Part shown: piece by piece, positions 11,790-23,285 of the stretch
How the letters are laid out: each line of letters starts with the position of its first letter
Position numbering within the stretch: position 1 is the first letter of the stretch
Source of the DNA: Sternotherus odoratus
Lineage: Eukaryota; Chordata; Testudines; Kinosternidae
Assembly (NCBI GenBank): GCA_032164245.1
Contig: JAVMKO010000003.1
Span: 44,208,890 to 44,272,889 of the forward strand
Length of the DNA: 64,000 bases
Reading direction: 5' to 3'
Notes under the pieces: model-generated
Seen by the model: only the letters and a program-made list of their open reading frames with translations
Told to the model about the DNA's origin: nothing
Database searches by the model: none
Position numbers and translations under genes: made by a program

Positions 11790-13990
11790 CAAAACACAAG
11801 ACCTGGTAATAGTGGGGGACTTGAACTTTCATGTGTTGGAGAAGTAATACCGCAAAATATAAATTTCCAGTAAGTTCTTGGAATGTTCTGGGGACAACTT
11901 TTTGTTTCAGTAAATGCAGGAAGTAACTAGGGGGACAACCATTTTAGACTTGATTCTAACAGGGAGGAAATGGTTGTGAATCTGAAGGTGAAAGGCAATT
12001 TGAGTAAAAGTGATCAGGAAATGATACATTTCATAGTTCTATGAAAAGGAAGTAGTGAGTAACAGAATAAGGACAATAAAGAAAAAGAAAAAAAAAAGCA
12101 GACCTTGACAAACTCCCAAGAAGTACTAGGTAAGGTTCCCTGGGAAGAAAATCTAAATGAAAAGAAGTGCAGGGAGCTGGCAGTTTCTGAAGAAGGCAAA
12201 ATTAAAGACATACTATCCTGATGGAAAAGTAAAATAGGAAAAATAGTAAGGGAACAATATAGATCTATCAAGAATTTTTCAAAAAAGAATCCTACAAAAA
12301 AATGAAAACATGAGCAAATTGGTAAGGAGTACAAAAGAATAGCATAAGCATGTAGGGACAAAATTAGTTAGTTATTAAAGGACACAAAAGGCAAGTGGAA
12401 AATGTTCTTTAAATACAATAGGAGCAGAAGGAATGTGTGGATCTTCTACTGAACAGAGGAGAGCTAATAACTGATGATACCCAGAAAGCTGAAGTGCATA
12501 GTTCCCATTTTTCATCAATCTTCCCTGAAAAAAGCTAAGGGTCATCAGATACATATTCAACACTATTAATAGTAACAAGGGGGACAGAACACAAGTCAAA
12601 ATAGGGAAAGAACATGTTAAAGAACATTTAGATAAGTTAGGTGTATTCAAGTCATAAGGGCCTCATGGAATTAATCTTCGGCTACTTAAGAAGCTAGCTT
12701 TGCTAATCTTGGAACTGTTAGCAATTATCTTTGAGAGCTCATGGAGGACTGGTGAGGTTTCAGGAGAAAGGTGAATATAGTACCTATCTTTTAAAAAGGA
12801 AAACACAGATGACCTGGGAAATTATAGACCAGTCAGCCTAAGTTAAATTCCTGGAAAGATACCAAACAAATGCTTAAATAGTCAGTTTGTAAGCTCCTAG
12901 AGAATACTAGAATTGTCAGGTATAGCTAGCGTAGAACAAATCATGCCACACCAACCTAATTTCTTTCTGTGAGAGAGTTACTGACTTAATTTAATGGGGT
13001 GAAGCAATAGATCTTGATTGTCGTAGGATTTTTCTCTTAGTCCCATATGACATTCTCATAACAAAGTAGGAAAATAATATTGTCTAGTTAAAATACAGCA
13101 AGGTGTGCACAGCTGGTTGAGAGACCATACTCAAAAAGAAGTTATCAATGGTTTGCTGTCAAACTGGAAGGATGTATCTAGTGGGGTCCCGCAGAGTCTG
13201 TCCTGAGTCTGGTGGTATTCTGTATTTTCATCAATAACTTGGATAATGAAGTGGAGAATATGTTTATAAAATTTGTGGATTACCACCAATGAGGGAGGAT
13301 TGCAGTCACTTTGGAGGACAGGATGAAAATTCAAAAAGACCTTGACAAATTGGAGAATTAGTCTGAAATCAACCAGAGAAAATTCATTAAAGTATTCATT
13401 TAGTATTCATTATTTATTAAATTAGGCATTCATCTACAAAACGAGGAATAACTGCTAGATAGTAGTATTCTAGAAATGAATCTGCAGGTTATAGTGGGTC
13501 ACAAATAGAATATGCGTCAATGTGATGCAGTTGTGAAAAAAGCTAGTAGTGTGGGATGTATTATACAGAACACTCCTGTTAAGACATGGACGGACATAGT
13601 TGTCTTGCGCTGCGTTTGTTCTGGTGAGGCATCAGTTGGAGTTCTGTGCCCAATTCTGGGTGCCACGCTTCGATAAAGATGTGAACAAATTGGAGAGAGT
13701 CCAAAGGAGAGCTACAGAAATGGCAAAAGGTTGAGGAAATCTAACCTTATAAAATTTAAAAAAACTGGCCGTGTTTAGTTTTGAGGAAAGGAGACTAAGG
13801 CAGAACCTGATAAGTGTAAACTTGGTAAGGGCTTTTTTAAAGAGGACTGTGAGCAGTTTTTCTCAATGTCCACTGAAGGTAGGACAAGCCATACTGGGTT
13901 TAATCTGCAGCAATGGAGATTTAGGTTAGATATTAGGAAACATATTTCTAATCTTAAGGATAGCTAAGCTCTGGTATAGGCGTCTGTGAT
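11790..13990 (+). mobile_element. Old CR1 LINE, + orientation, body
   Basis: Fragments of a degraded CR1 ORF2 appear in order. GDLNF near 11818 is the endonuclease-end motif, followed by TILDLILTGR near 11935. The RT block GVPQ/S-VL-VVFCIFINNLDNE lies near 13180-13250. Downstream, the region around 13560-13960 reads as the C-terminal KLERVQRRATEMA-like and LFSFEERRLRQ-like segments. Many stops and frameshifts show great age compared with the copy at 3343. The 3' end is displaced to 15122-15322. The 5' boundary is uncertain. Confidence 0.75.
13180..13980 (+). pseudogene. CR1 reverse transcriptase remnant
   Basis: Translation in shifting frames gives the pre-catalytic GVPQ-type motif, the FINNLDNE segment and later the CR1 C-terminal region. 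The catalytic FADD block is damaged: the sequence near 13275 reads TTTGTGGATTACCACC, so the aspartate pair is gone. It is non-functional. Confidence 0.65.
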
Positions 13991-14101
13991 AGAGATCCCT
14001 TGGCAAAGGGTTCCCTGTTCTTTGCAAACAATTTTCACCTCATGACACCAACTAGTCTGCCCGGATATTAATTAATAAAAAGTAACATGTTGGATATCTA
14101 T

Positions 14102-14175
14102 ACAAAGCTTGTATAAGGTGCTACAAGACTGTCGCTTTTGCAGATCCAGACTAACACAGCTACCCCTCTGATTCT
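14102..14175 (+). mobile_element. Penelope-like element tail fragment
   Basis: AAGGTGCTACAAGACTGTCG followed by CCAGACTAACACAGCTACC matches the 3' tail vocabulary of the foldback elements at 1960 and 20847. It interrupts the old CR1 region. No arm or ribozyme-like core is present. Confidence 0.6.
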
Positions 14176-15121
14176 ATACGAAGCTTGTAACTTGTCAAGA
14201 TTCATAATAATTGCAAGAGGTATAAATGGGTAATATTTAAGGAATATAATTTATGGAGTTGGAGTAGAAATTACTCCCCATGAGATAATGTTTCTTAGTG
14301 ATAGCCCGTTTGGTTAAGGGAAGGTTTCACCCCACCCTGTTTAGCTGGTAATGCAAGGTTCAACTGGTCAAGCTTTCCTACCTCTGAAGACTTCATAGAA
14401 AACAGAGCGAGCTGGAAACTATCAAAACCATGTGGAGCTGAAAAAGAAACTTTGGTTTTTTTTTTGTTTGTTTTTTTTTTTAATCTATGAACAGAAATAA
14501 AAGGCTGGTTTCAGTATAATACAGAAGGGAGAAGCACTCTATATCCATTCATTGACCCCTTAAGAAGTGGAGGACTTTGAACATTTGGATCTTGGTACTT
14601 GTGAAACCAGTCAGGTCTGTAACAGCATGAAATTGGTGGATAAAGCCTATTTTACTGTATAGAAAAGGTAACTATTGGTAAGTGTAGACCCAGGTTTATG
14701 ATTTTGGTTTTTGTGGTAACCAATTGTTTTCCTCACCTTTTTACACCTCTAATTAAATCTTCACTCTTTCTTAAATAAGACTTAAATCTATTATAAGTGT
14801 TCACAAGTGCTTTGTTGGTTACAGGTGTGCTGGTTTAAGATTAAACTTGCAAACTGGAGTACACTGTAGCTTTGGGTGCAGAGGATTTGGAATTTCTGTG
14901 AGTAGCTGATGTCAGATGCTGGATATCACAGGGGAATGATTCAAAACAATTTAGGGATTGGGGTGTACCGATGGTTAACCTTCCAGGTGAAGTTGGGGCT
15001 GGCATAGCCAGAGGAGAGTGTTTAAGTGGTTGAAAAACTGATGGTGTTAAGGAGCTGATGCCCAACTACCACAAGAAAGACTCCCTCTTGCTGGAGGCAG
15101 GGGATAACAAGATAACTCTCA

Positions 15122-15322
15122 GTCCTGGGAGCCTTGAGAATTGCCGCAGCTTCCAAGGGAGGTTGTGCAGTCCTTGTTGGAACTTTTAAAGAACAGGTTG
15201 GACAAACATCTGACAGTAATGGTCTAGGTTTATTTAGTCCTCTTGCCTCAGAGCATGGGTCTGGTCTTGACTTTTCAAGGCCCCTTCCAGCCTTACAATT
15301 TTATGATTCTCTGATTCTTAGT
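15122..15322 (+). mobile_element. CR1 3' end, + orientation
   Basis: The segment begins GGGAGCCTTGAGAATTGCCG, encodes the CR1 C-terminal end and continues through GGTTGGACAAACATCTG. It finishes with a degenerate (ATTCTATG)n tail, ATGATTCTCTGATTCTTA. It is probably the 3' end of the CR1 at 11790, separated by later insertions such as the Penelope-like tail at 14102. Confidence 0.8.
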
Positions 15323-15749
15323 GCAGGATTGTAAGTCTGGGGGGTGGGGGTGGGGACTCACACCCTAATGCAGAATATAAATATGGAGTGAAAACATTTT
15401 GGTGGCAGGACACTGAATGACATCTATTTTGTATATCCATTTTTCATGTTGACATTATGAAGTATTAGTTCAAAGTAAGAAAATGAAGCTAAGAAGTATA
15501 TATAAAATCTAAGCATTAAGTAGCTGTAACTAAATTTTTACTATTGATAAGTTCATTGAAAGTGGTTGAGCAAGTCCATGAATAACCAACACCATTCAGC
15601 TTTGGTTTTGTTTTCTCGCCTTAAAATAAAATGGCAAAAATGAAATGTTGGCAAATTAGAATCTTTAGTTTGAGTATTCATAATTAACAAGTTTATAGAC
15701 TTATTTTTCTTCCTCAAACTTTGCATTTTCCTTAACTGCCTGTTTTCAG
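15323..15749. other. SMAP1 intron end with acceptor site
   Basis: Non-coding sequence leading to a pyrimidine-rich tract and the acceptor TGTTTTCAG ending at 15749. Confidence 0.6.
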
Positions 15750-15825
15750 AGCTGTAGAATTTTTCATCAGGGATAAATATGAAAAGAAGAAGTACTATGA
15801 CAAAAATGCAATAAGTGTCACCAGT
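15750..15825 (+). CDS. SMAP1: SMAP1 exon: C-terminal end of the ArfGAP domain
   Basis: SMAP1 stimulates GTP hydrolysis on Arf6 and binds clathrin during endocytosis (family knowledge). The exon is 76 bp. Its first base completes a codon begun upstream (Gln in the family), and the next 25 codons start AVEFFIRDKYEKKKYYDKNA. This is the last helix of the SMAP-type ArfGAP domain, around residues 110-140 in mammals. SMAP2 has AVEGFIRDKYEKKKYMD here, so the Phe and Tyr-Tyr favour SMAP1. The acceptor is TTTTCAG and the donor is AGT|GTAAGT, close to consensus. The exon ends in phase 0, which allows either 31932-32009 or 48335-48415 to follow in frame. The preceding exon was not found in the window. 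Confidence 0.95.
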
Positions 15826-18443
15826 GTAAGTATGCAATTCTTCTAATAATTCAGATAGTATTCTTTTGTATTTTTTTAAAAGCTTTAAATTACCCTTGGT
15901 AAAATTTAAAATTGTCTACCTAAGTACTTATCGGAAGAGGTACTGTATGTAGGAATATTAAATAGATGATAAAGATATGGACATATAACAGTAAATGTTC
16001 CTTTGGTCCAGAGCTATACAAGGCTGACCTTCATTATCTGGGTAAAAGACAACTTTCCTACCTCTACAAAAACCTAGAAGTGAACAACTTGTGTGTGAGA
16101 GAATTAGAATATAGTTAAGGTTGTTTTTCAGAGTTTAGTTTTAACAAACTTTAAAGTTTTATTTTGTGAAAAATGTATTGAAATGGCAAAAACCAACACA
16201 TGAAGTATGAACTAAAAGCAATATTGGTGTTTTTTCTCTTGGTGGTTTGATGAAAAATGAATTGCCATTGAGAGAATAATAAGAATTTAAAAGTCACTGC
16301 TTTTTGGAAACACCTCCCTCATGCCTCCACTTCCTCCCCCCACCCCAACCCCAGTAGTCTCACTTTTCTTTGTAGGATAAAAAAAACATGAGGTGAAATT
16401 GATCTTTCCAAATAACCCTGTAGTCTTAAATTCCATGAGTTGGGAAAGAGGGGACTAGGAGTTCAAATTTGACCTCCAAAGTGCAGTTTAACAACTAGTG
16501 CCATTCTCCCCTTGTTACTGACTACAGTCATGAACTTCAACCTAAAAGACGGGACAGCTGCTGAAGACTGAGATTTTGAAATAAATTAGAAAAAATTCCC
16601 AAGATCACTGCAGGCACAGAACCCAAGTCTTTAACATGACAATTCCATCTCATCCATTGTACCATACTGCCTTCCAGAGTCACTAAACTACTCTTATCCT
16701 GTCTCTAACTGCTATAAACCAAACTCCCCTCCCAGAGTAAAGGATAAAATCCGACAATGCTGATCACCAATTGTTTCAAGTGGCTGCTCTTCAAAGGGAC
16801 TAACAATTACTTCTGTAGCTTATATAGTGTAGACCTAGGCTAGAGATATGAAGGCCAAAGGGAGGGATGTGATTCACACAGTTTAAAGACCATTTTGAAA
16901 CAAGATTTATATTTAACATTCCTGAAGAAGATGGTAAAGTAATTTACCAAATGCATGAAATTTGAGACAGATGAGCTGCTCTTTTGAAATTGATAGAAAA
17001 ACATATGAGGTCACTAAGTGTGGGGTTTTTTTGTTTTTGTTTTTTTTTTGCATTAATAGTGCATGTTTGAAGTTGGGGTATCTAACAGAGATTGAAGTGA
17101 GTGCATTCTCAATACTGTTGGGCAATACGAAAAGGGAAAACATGCATTCCTTACTCCCATAACTTATTTCTATAGTCGTAAGATTTTAGGTAGATGGGGT
17201 TTGTCCTGCTGTATCCTTAAGGATACTGTTGGGATAGAAGTTGGGAAAAATTTACCATATTCCAGGACACTGGGAAGTCCTTCCATCTTCCATGATAGTT
17301 GTCACATTCTCTGGTCGCTTGATCTTGTCCTTCAGTCACATCTGCCAGTTTCTGGTCAGTGTTTCTCCAGGCTGAGACCATTTTAGGTAGTCTCTGCATT
17401 TCTCCACAACAGATCACTTAATTGTTATCCAACTAGCTTTAAATACATTTATTCTATGGGTTTTAGGTGACCTATATGTTACATGTGCAAGCTTGAGTTA
17501 CCCAACTTATGTACTTACTGGGTGTGCAGTCCCTGGTTCATATAATTTTGTCATCCTGCCCTGGGTCATGCCAAAAAAAGCTTGTTTTGTTGTTACAGAT
17601 TTCTGTGTTTTTACCTCGTAACTTGCAGCACAATATGTTACCTTTATTCTTTCAGAAATCACAACATTTAAGCAGATTAGCAGTTATGTGTAAAAGAAGA
17701 ATTGGCAAAACCACACTTTCGCCAAGGCCTTGGCGTAAAGTGTTAGCTCATCTATACTCACTTACTCACTATGTTAGAACTAAAAATCATTAAAATATAA
17801 CTGGGTATTTTAATTTTATCATTTAGCAGTCCTTAATTTTTATATTTCAGTGTTAAAAGTAAGTATATGTTATCCTCTTCATCTGTTTGGGGAGGAGTTT
17901 TTGGAGATAACCCAGATTCTTTAATGACAAAATTTCTTACCTTTTTAAAAATAGGTTTTTAATTCAAAATCCAGTTTTGTTTGTAAATCGTTACAAAGAA
18001 ATTTCACTAGAAGTTTGAATGCATTTTGGGTGTGTGTGTCAATTTTAGAGCCTTGATACTATTTTAGTACCCCACAGTACTAAATAGTTTATTTGCCAAG
18101 TTTAAAATCATACTATACAGTTGAATAACAGATTTTAGGCATGGATGTAATAGATTTCTACAATGATCTATGCTATGGAGAGATCCTAATATTTTCTATA
18201 GTTAAAGTTTAAAAACAATCCTTCCATTATCAGCACAGTTTTTGCCTACTCCTCACTCTTTCAATTTAAAAAGCACTTAGATAATATATTTGACAAGGAG
18301 TGTGTATAATTTGTTGTGAGGTACCTAGCACACTTTTTGGGTACTTCCTTAATTCAGTAACCGGTCTACCACAAAAAAGATACATTTTCATATTTATGGC
18401 ATAGCTGGTGTGAAAGGACAAACCTCAAAAAAGTGTCTTTCAG
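15826..18443. other. SMAP1: SMAP1 intron, no feature recognised
   Basis: A/T-rich non-coding sequence with a poly-T near 17041. No exon-like segment with both splice sites was found and no transposon boundaries were recognised. Confidence 0.5.
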
Positions 18444-19233
18444 ATGAGGTCAAGGGTTCCCTCCCCACTCTGAACTCTAGGATACAGATGTGGGGACCCG
18501 CATGAGAAAAGCTTATTTTACCATCTTAAGTTAAAACTTCCCCAGGCCCAAGCTTCTTCTGTACCTGGAGGAACAGTGTGCTGCTACCATCAAGTGTTAC
18601 GCCAAGAACTAGGAGCAGGGCCACTTGAAGCCCTCTCCCTTTCCAAAAATCCCCCCCAAGCCTATACCTCCTTCCCTGGGAAAGGCTTGAGGAAAACCCC
18701 CTCACCAATTCTGCTAGGTGAGCCTGATCCAAAAGCCTGGACCTACACAATGGAAAACAAAGCATTCAGATTCTTGAGAGATTTTAATTAAAGGAAAAGG
18801 AGAGAAACAAAATCTCTCTAGGAATCAGTGGAAAACACTTCACAGCCACAAAAAGAATCAAAGAAAAACCCACATCACAGGAATTCCTCCACCCTCTGCT
18901 GAGTTCAAAGTACAGAGAAAACACAGGATATCTCCCCAAAACCTGAGAGATTCACAAGTGAAAAAACAAATGAGAAACAGCCTTGCCTGGCTAAATTACT
19001 TACTGTTGCTGATGGAAAAGAATATTGATTAGATGGAGAGAAGAAAATTGTCTGATTCCCCTGAAAGCCCAGAGCGAATGAGACACAACAGAAAAAGCAC
19101 TTTCCCTCCCCCCAGGTTTGAAAGCATCTTCAGTCCCCATTGGTTCTTTTGGTCAGGTGCCAACCAGGTTTCTTTTAGCTTCTTAACCCCTTAAAGGTAA
19201 GCAGGAATTATAGATTACTTTATGCTTATGACA
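18444..19233. mobile_element. LTR-like dispersed repeat, copy 1
   Basis: It aligns along its length with 43304-44066. Shared blocks include CCCCACTCTGA, GATGTGGGGACCC, AAGCTTATTTTACCA, AGGTGAGCCTGATCCAAA / GATGTGCCTGATCCAAA and TAAAAGGAAAAGGAG, with a common end TTATGACA / TTATAACA. The size, the two dispersed copies and the TG...CA-like limits suggest a solo LTR. No target duplication was confirmed, so the class is inferred. Confidence 0.55.
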
Positions 19234-20635
19234 AGGTCACTTTATTGTGCTCATACCATTAGTCAACCTCTGAGTACCTTCTCTGAAGAATGGGAGCCTC
19301 TTAATATCTAGCCAAATTATACTTATTAGGATTTAAAGACTTGCTATAATTATAATCGGTAAATGCTGGATTATGTGATAAAAATATGGCACTGAAAACC
19401 GTATAGGGGCTTCTGTGGTATTTAATAAACATTGAGAAATGTGTCCTCCCAGTATACTTGTGAGATAGGGAAGTACTATTGTCATTTTCAAATGAGGAAC
19501 TGAAGCACAAGACGCAAAGCAGTTTCTTCCTAAGGTCACACACAAGGTATATGACAGAGTTGAGAGTAGCACCTTGATCCCCTGAATCCTAGTCCTTTGC
19601 CTTCACCAAAACACCACACTTATTCCTGATGTTGGGAGAAACTCTATTAGGTTAATGGAGTTACACTGTGTGTGCATCCTTGAGAGTGAGATGCATATGT
19701 ATGGGTGTATTTTCCTGTAACCTCTTTGGGAGAGGGACAGCCTCTGTCTGTGGTAGCTGATCACAATATGTGGGGTTGGGAAGATAGGTCAATAATGAAG
19801 AAGACATGTCGCTGATAGGGTAATTTGGATTGCTTGGTAAGTTGTGCTCAGCAAACTATATATATATTTAGAGAGAGATCTAGATCCAGCATCTATCCAT
19901 CCAGCATCTATTCATCCTCCCCATCTAAATGGGAACATCTACATCTAGAAACAAATAATGTATGCCACATTACCAGGATGGGGAAATCTGAAATAAGTTT
20001 CCCTGTCCCCCCATTCTAAGTCAGCAATTTACAAAGTTTTGAATACCTTTTATGGGCTCCTGACAAAGCATTATTTGACAAGGAAATTCATTTTTTAGCT
20101 TTGCACTTCCCTCGTCACCAGATTCTGGAGTTACTTTTAAAACTGAGTGATATGCATCCAGAATTGAAAGGCAAGGTTTGAAACTGGTTTACTTTCTGGA
20201 AAGGAGACTTTCCACCTCCAGCTGAATTTTCAGACATTCAGCAAGTTTCTCTCTCTTACAGTGGTTGTGTCAGTTTCTCTGTTACTTTGTGTGAGAAGGT
20301 CATATATTAAAATACTGGAAAGCAGTAGTTTTAAATAATTTGTATTGTACCCATGAATGCACCGATTAGTGGTGGTCACAGATGGTATGGCAGCAGCAAA
20401 GCCATCTGTTGTCTTCTGGGCCACAAGTGGAAAGATGCTGCAGCTTCCCCAGAATATATAAATCTGGAATACATAAATTTGTTCTACCTTCTTGATTAAT
20501 TTACAGAGCCATTGAATATGGATAATCCTATGGTTATTTAAAATTTTTGTTATGAAAAATATGGTGATTGTTTTGGCCGTTGATCTAGAGGAGTGTTAGA
20601 GTATACAGTTGTTACAGATTGCATCTGTTATAGAG
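19234..20635. other. SMAP1: SMAP1 intron, no feature recognised
   Basis: Non-coding. A short AT tract and AGATCTAGATCC-like simple sequence lie near 19858-19890. Nothing else recognised. Confidence 0.4.
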
Positions 20636-20725
20636 ATGCAGTGAAGTGGGTCTTAGCCCACGAAAGCTCATGATCCCTAAGATCTGTTAGTCTATAAGGT
20701 GCTACAAGACTCTTTGTCGCTATTA
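20636..20725 (+). mobile_element. Penelope-like 3' tail with hammerhead-like half core
   Basis: GAAGTGGGTCTTAGCCCAC forms a perfect stem followed by GAAA, then GCTCATG and the tail TTAGTCTATAAGGTGCTACA. The 5' core heptamer is decayed here (CAGTGA in place of CTGANGA). Same family as the foldback at 20847. Confidence 0.6.
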
Positions 20726-20935
20726 TAGAGACTGTATTTCCTGTAGTAATATAGTAACGATCTATAATTTATAAGCCTGACTTTAATGCCACAACTCCTC
20801 TGATTTCTGGAAACTAAACTAGTTTACATGAAACTTATCATATGAGAAGAATCAGAGAGGTAGCCATGTTAGTCTGGAATCGCAGAAGTGACAAAGAATC
20901 CTGTGGCACCTTAAAGACTAACTAAAGTATTGAAG

Positions 20936-20970
20936 CATAAGCTTTCGTGGGCTAATACCCACTTCGTCGG
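20936..20970 (-). ncRNA. Hammerhead-like core, - arm (probably inactive)
   Basis: On the - strand the arm reads CCGACGA (20970 to 20964), the hairpin AGTGGGTATTAGCCCAC, GAAA (20946 to 20943) and GCTTATGC. It is nearly identical to the + arm and carries the same U-to-C change. Confidence 0.45.
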
Positions 20971-21060
20971 ATGCATGCAGTGGAAGTATCCAAGTTAGAT
21001 ATATCTAAGGATCTTGCCTACCTATTTATACCTGCCCCTGGATACTTCCACTGCATGCAT

Positions 21061-21097
21061 CCGACGAAGTGGGTATTAGCCCATGAAAGCTTATGCT
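21061..21097 (+). ncRNA. Hammerhead-like core, + arm (probably inactive)
   Basis: CCGACGA (21061-21067), a hairpin of about five base pairs (21069-21084), GAAA (21085-21088) and a short GCTTATGC stem follow in hammerhead order. The active consensus needs CUGANGA; the U is C here, which should abolish or strongly reduce cleavage. Stem I pairing could not be confirmed by eye. Confidence 0.45.
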
Positions 21098-21437
21098 TCA
21101 ATACTTTAGTTAGTCTTTAAGGTGCCATAGGACCCTTTGTCACTTATCATATGAGGTTACCTGCCACATAAAATTCTTAAGAACAGATTATGGGGTTTCC
21201 TTTGAGTATTTGTCTCTGTGCAGCCTAGTAGTTACTTCTGTGAGTTCACAATCCAGAAATTTGTGGTGTCCATTGAAGCAGCATGTCCATGGTCTTTATG
21301 ACAACTTCTCGGAGGATATGTAATTGGTGCAGCTCAAACCGTTCTCTGGTTCCTTCACTTCAAGAATCTGATTATTCTAAGACTTGGAAACAATAGAGGG
21401 CAGGTTCTGAAGATGCATATAGACAACACTTCTAGAA

Positions 21438-22103
21438 CAGAGGTGGGCAAACTACGGCCCATGGGCCAAATGTGGCTTGTCTGCCATGCTTCTCTGGCCC
21501 GCGAGCCCCACACAGCCCCGCGCTCCCTGGCCAGGCCCAGCAAGGCATGTTGCACCCACCGTGCTTTCTGGCTGGGGGGCCGGGTCGAGCGCGGCATGCC
21601 GCTGCTCCCTGCACTCCCTGGCTGGGCCCAGAGCGGTGTGCCGCGGGGCCCTGCGCTCCTGGGCTGGGTCGAGGGATGCCCGGCTGAGTGTGGTAAGCAA
21701 GGGGGGGGGGGCTTAGGTGGTGGGGTCCTGGGGGTGGTGGTAAGGGGGGGATCTCAGGAGGGGGTAGTCAGGGAACAAAGCAAGGGGCTTAGATGGGGGG
21801 TGGGATCCCGGGGGTGGTGGTTAGGGTTGGGGGATCTTGGGAGGGGGCAGTCAGGGAACAAAGAACAGTGGGGCTTGGGGGGGAGGTTCTGGGGGGGGCA
21901 ATCGGGACAAGGAGCGGGGGAGTGTTGGATGGGTCGGGAGTTCTGAGGGGGGCAGTCAGGGGGTGGGAAGTGGGTGGGGGTTGGATAAGGGGTAGGGGTC
22001 AGGCTGTTTGAGAGGGCACAGCCTTCCCTACCCGGTCCTCCGCACCATTTTTAACCCCAATGTGGCCCTCGTGCCAAAAACTCTCCCACCCCACCCCCTC
22101 CCG
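21438..22103 (+). mobile_element. G-rich hAT element
   Basis: The left end is CAGAGGTGGGCAAACTACGG. The right end, GTGCCAAAAACTCTCCCACC, is a decayed version of the inverted GTTTGCCCACC motif. Flanking 8-mers TTCTAGAA and TTCAAGAA agree at 6 of 8. The interior repeats GGGGCAGTCAGGG and CAAGGAGC blocks as in the element at 2815. No transposase. The overlapping long open frames in this GC-rich block are compositional. Confidence 0.75.
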
Positions 22104-22111
22104 TTCAAGAA

Positions 22112-22720
22112 GAACTATTTGCCAAGGTAAGAGCTGTTCTCAGCGTATTAGTATGTGGTAATGTGCCATTTTCTTAGTAATAAATAATGGAAGGAAACAT
22201 CACAAATGCTTCCGAGCAGGAAAAGAGAAAATGAAATGTAGTCAGCAGCCCATCACAAAATGGCTGCTTTAGGGTGGCAGTTACTTGTGTCTGCCAAATT
22301 CTAAAGGGCCAGCCCAGAGAGACATGATTACTTTTAAAAAACTTTTTTCTGATCCAGCCTTATGTTGTGGCATTAAGGACCAGAAAGTCACTAAGGAAAG
22401 TGCTTCTGGGAAGGGACTACTTTGGTCTTGTGACTGAAGGTAAGAAAGCATTGTATCCATTTTTACCTTTCACTTTAAAGGCAACTTCTAAACACACTAG
22501 GTTCCTTGTAACTTAAAGCAGATGTTTTTTATGTGAACCTATTGAGACATGTTATGATTATTTTGGTTTCAGTATAAAGGTAAAGTTGAAATTGTGAACA
22601 GATATTTAATTTCTCATTTGAGAAATCATTTCTGAAAACCAAAGTATTGAAGTTGCGAAGATACTATTTCACTGGGTTTCAATTTGTTTACATAATGGAC
22701 TGCTTATTAAAATTATTTTC
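22112..22720. other. SMAP1: SMAP1 intron, no feature recognised
   Basis: Non-coding sequence between a hAT and DIRS copy A. Nothing recognised. Confidence 0.4.
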
Positions 22721-23285
22721 TTGTGACCCTGTCAATCTCAATCCGCAACAGGGCACTCCCGGAAGAGGTTGAACAGTGCTGCAATGCACGGTGCCGGGAG
22801 TGGGACCTGTGCCATGATGGAGAGCAGTGCCGCGAGTCAGAGCTGTGCCACTTGGTCGGTGCAAGAGATGGTATCACGTAGATGCGTTTGATCGCATCAA
22901 CAATGTGGGCGTGCCTTGAGACAGCATAGCCCATTGTGGTACTGGAGGCTTCTCCTGGCCGTCTGGGGACGTGGTGCCGTCATGACAATTAAGTCCCTCG
23001 CAGCCTCGAAGGTGTTCGGGGTGGACGGCAACTGGATGTCCTCTACCACCTGGCCCAGGGAGTCCACAAGCACCACACTTGACGGCCCTCCTTTCAGGGC
23101 TGAAGTCAATGGTGCCATCTCCTGGTCTGTTAGTGCCGGGTGCTCCTCTCCAAGACGCGCACTGGTGGTGCTTTCCTAGGTGGCTGTCCTTAGCACGGGA
23201 GATCAGTCCGTCCTGCTTGCGGTGCCACTTTTGTGACACCGGTGAATGGGAGTGGTGCTGCACCACCTCCGCTGGCAAAGGTCTC
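22721..23285 (-). pseudogene. DIRS-A gag-like segment, inverted relative to pol
   Basis: On the - strand, one frame gives an Ser/Arg/His-rich run (HCSPSWHRSHSRHRALQHC). Another gives QLPSTPNTFEAARDLI, which resembles the gag region of turtle DIRS-like elements as I recall it. The pol genes read on +, so a local inversion is inferred. Frames are broken throughout. The identification is tentative because gag is poorly conserved. Confidence 0.45.

Larger units (their letters stand above)
20847..21141. mobile_element. Foldback Penelope-like element with two opposed hammerhead-like cores
   Basis: Two long inverted arms of about 100-120 bp face each other around a centre near 21020. The element is flanked by a perfect 14-bp duplication ACTTATCATATGAG (20833-20846 and 21142-21155). 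Each arm carries the order CCGACGA, a G-rich/C-rich stem (AGTGGGTATTAGCCCA), GAAA and GCTTATGC. This is the order of a hammerhead ribozyme core apart from U-to-C at the second position of CUGANGA. The tail TTAGTCTTTAAGGTGCCA is shared with other copies. Assignment to Penelope-like retroelements rests on my recognition of the tail and on the known association of that group with hammerhead motifs. A palindromic MITE family is the alternative. Confidence 0.7.

Noticed and set aside
20847..21141. Palindromic MITE of a DNA transposon as the explanation of the foldback
   Set aside because: The 14-bp duplication and the tail shared with non-palindromic copies favour a retroelement, although the alternative cannot be excluded without a search.
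21413..21946. 177-codon open frame
   Set aside because: It starts outside and runs into a G-rich hAT; Gly/Arg-rich low-complexity translation.
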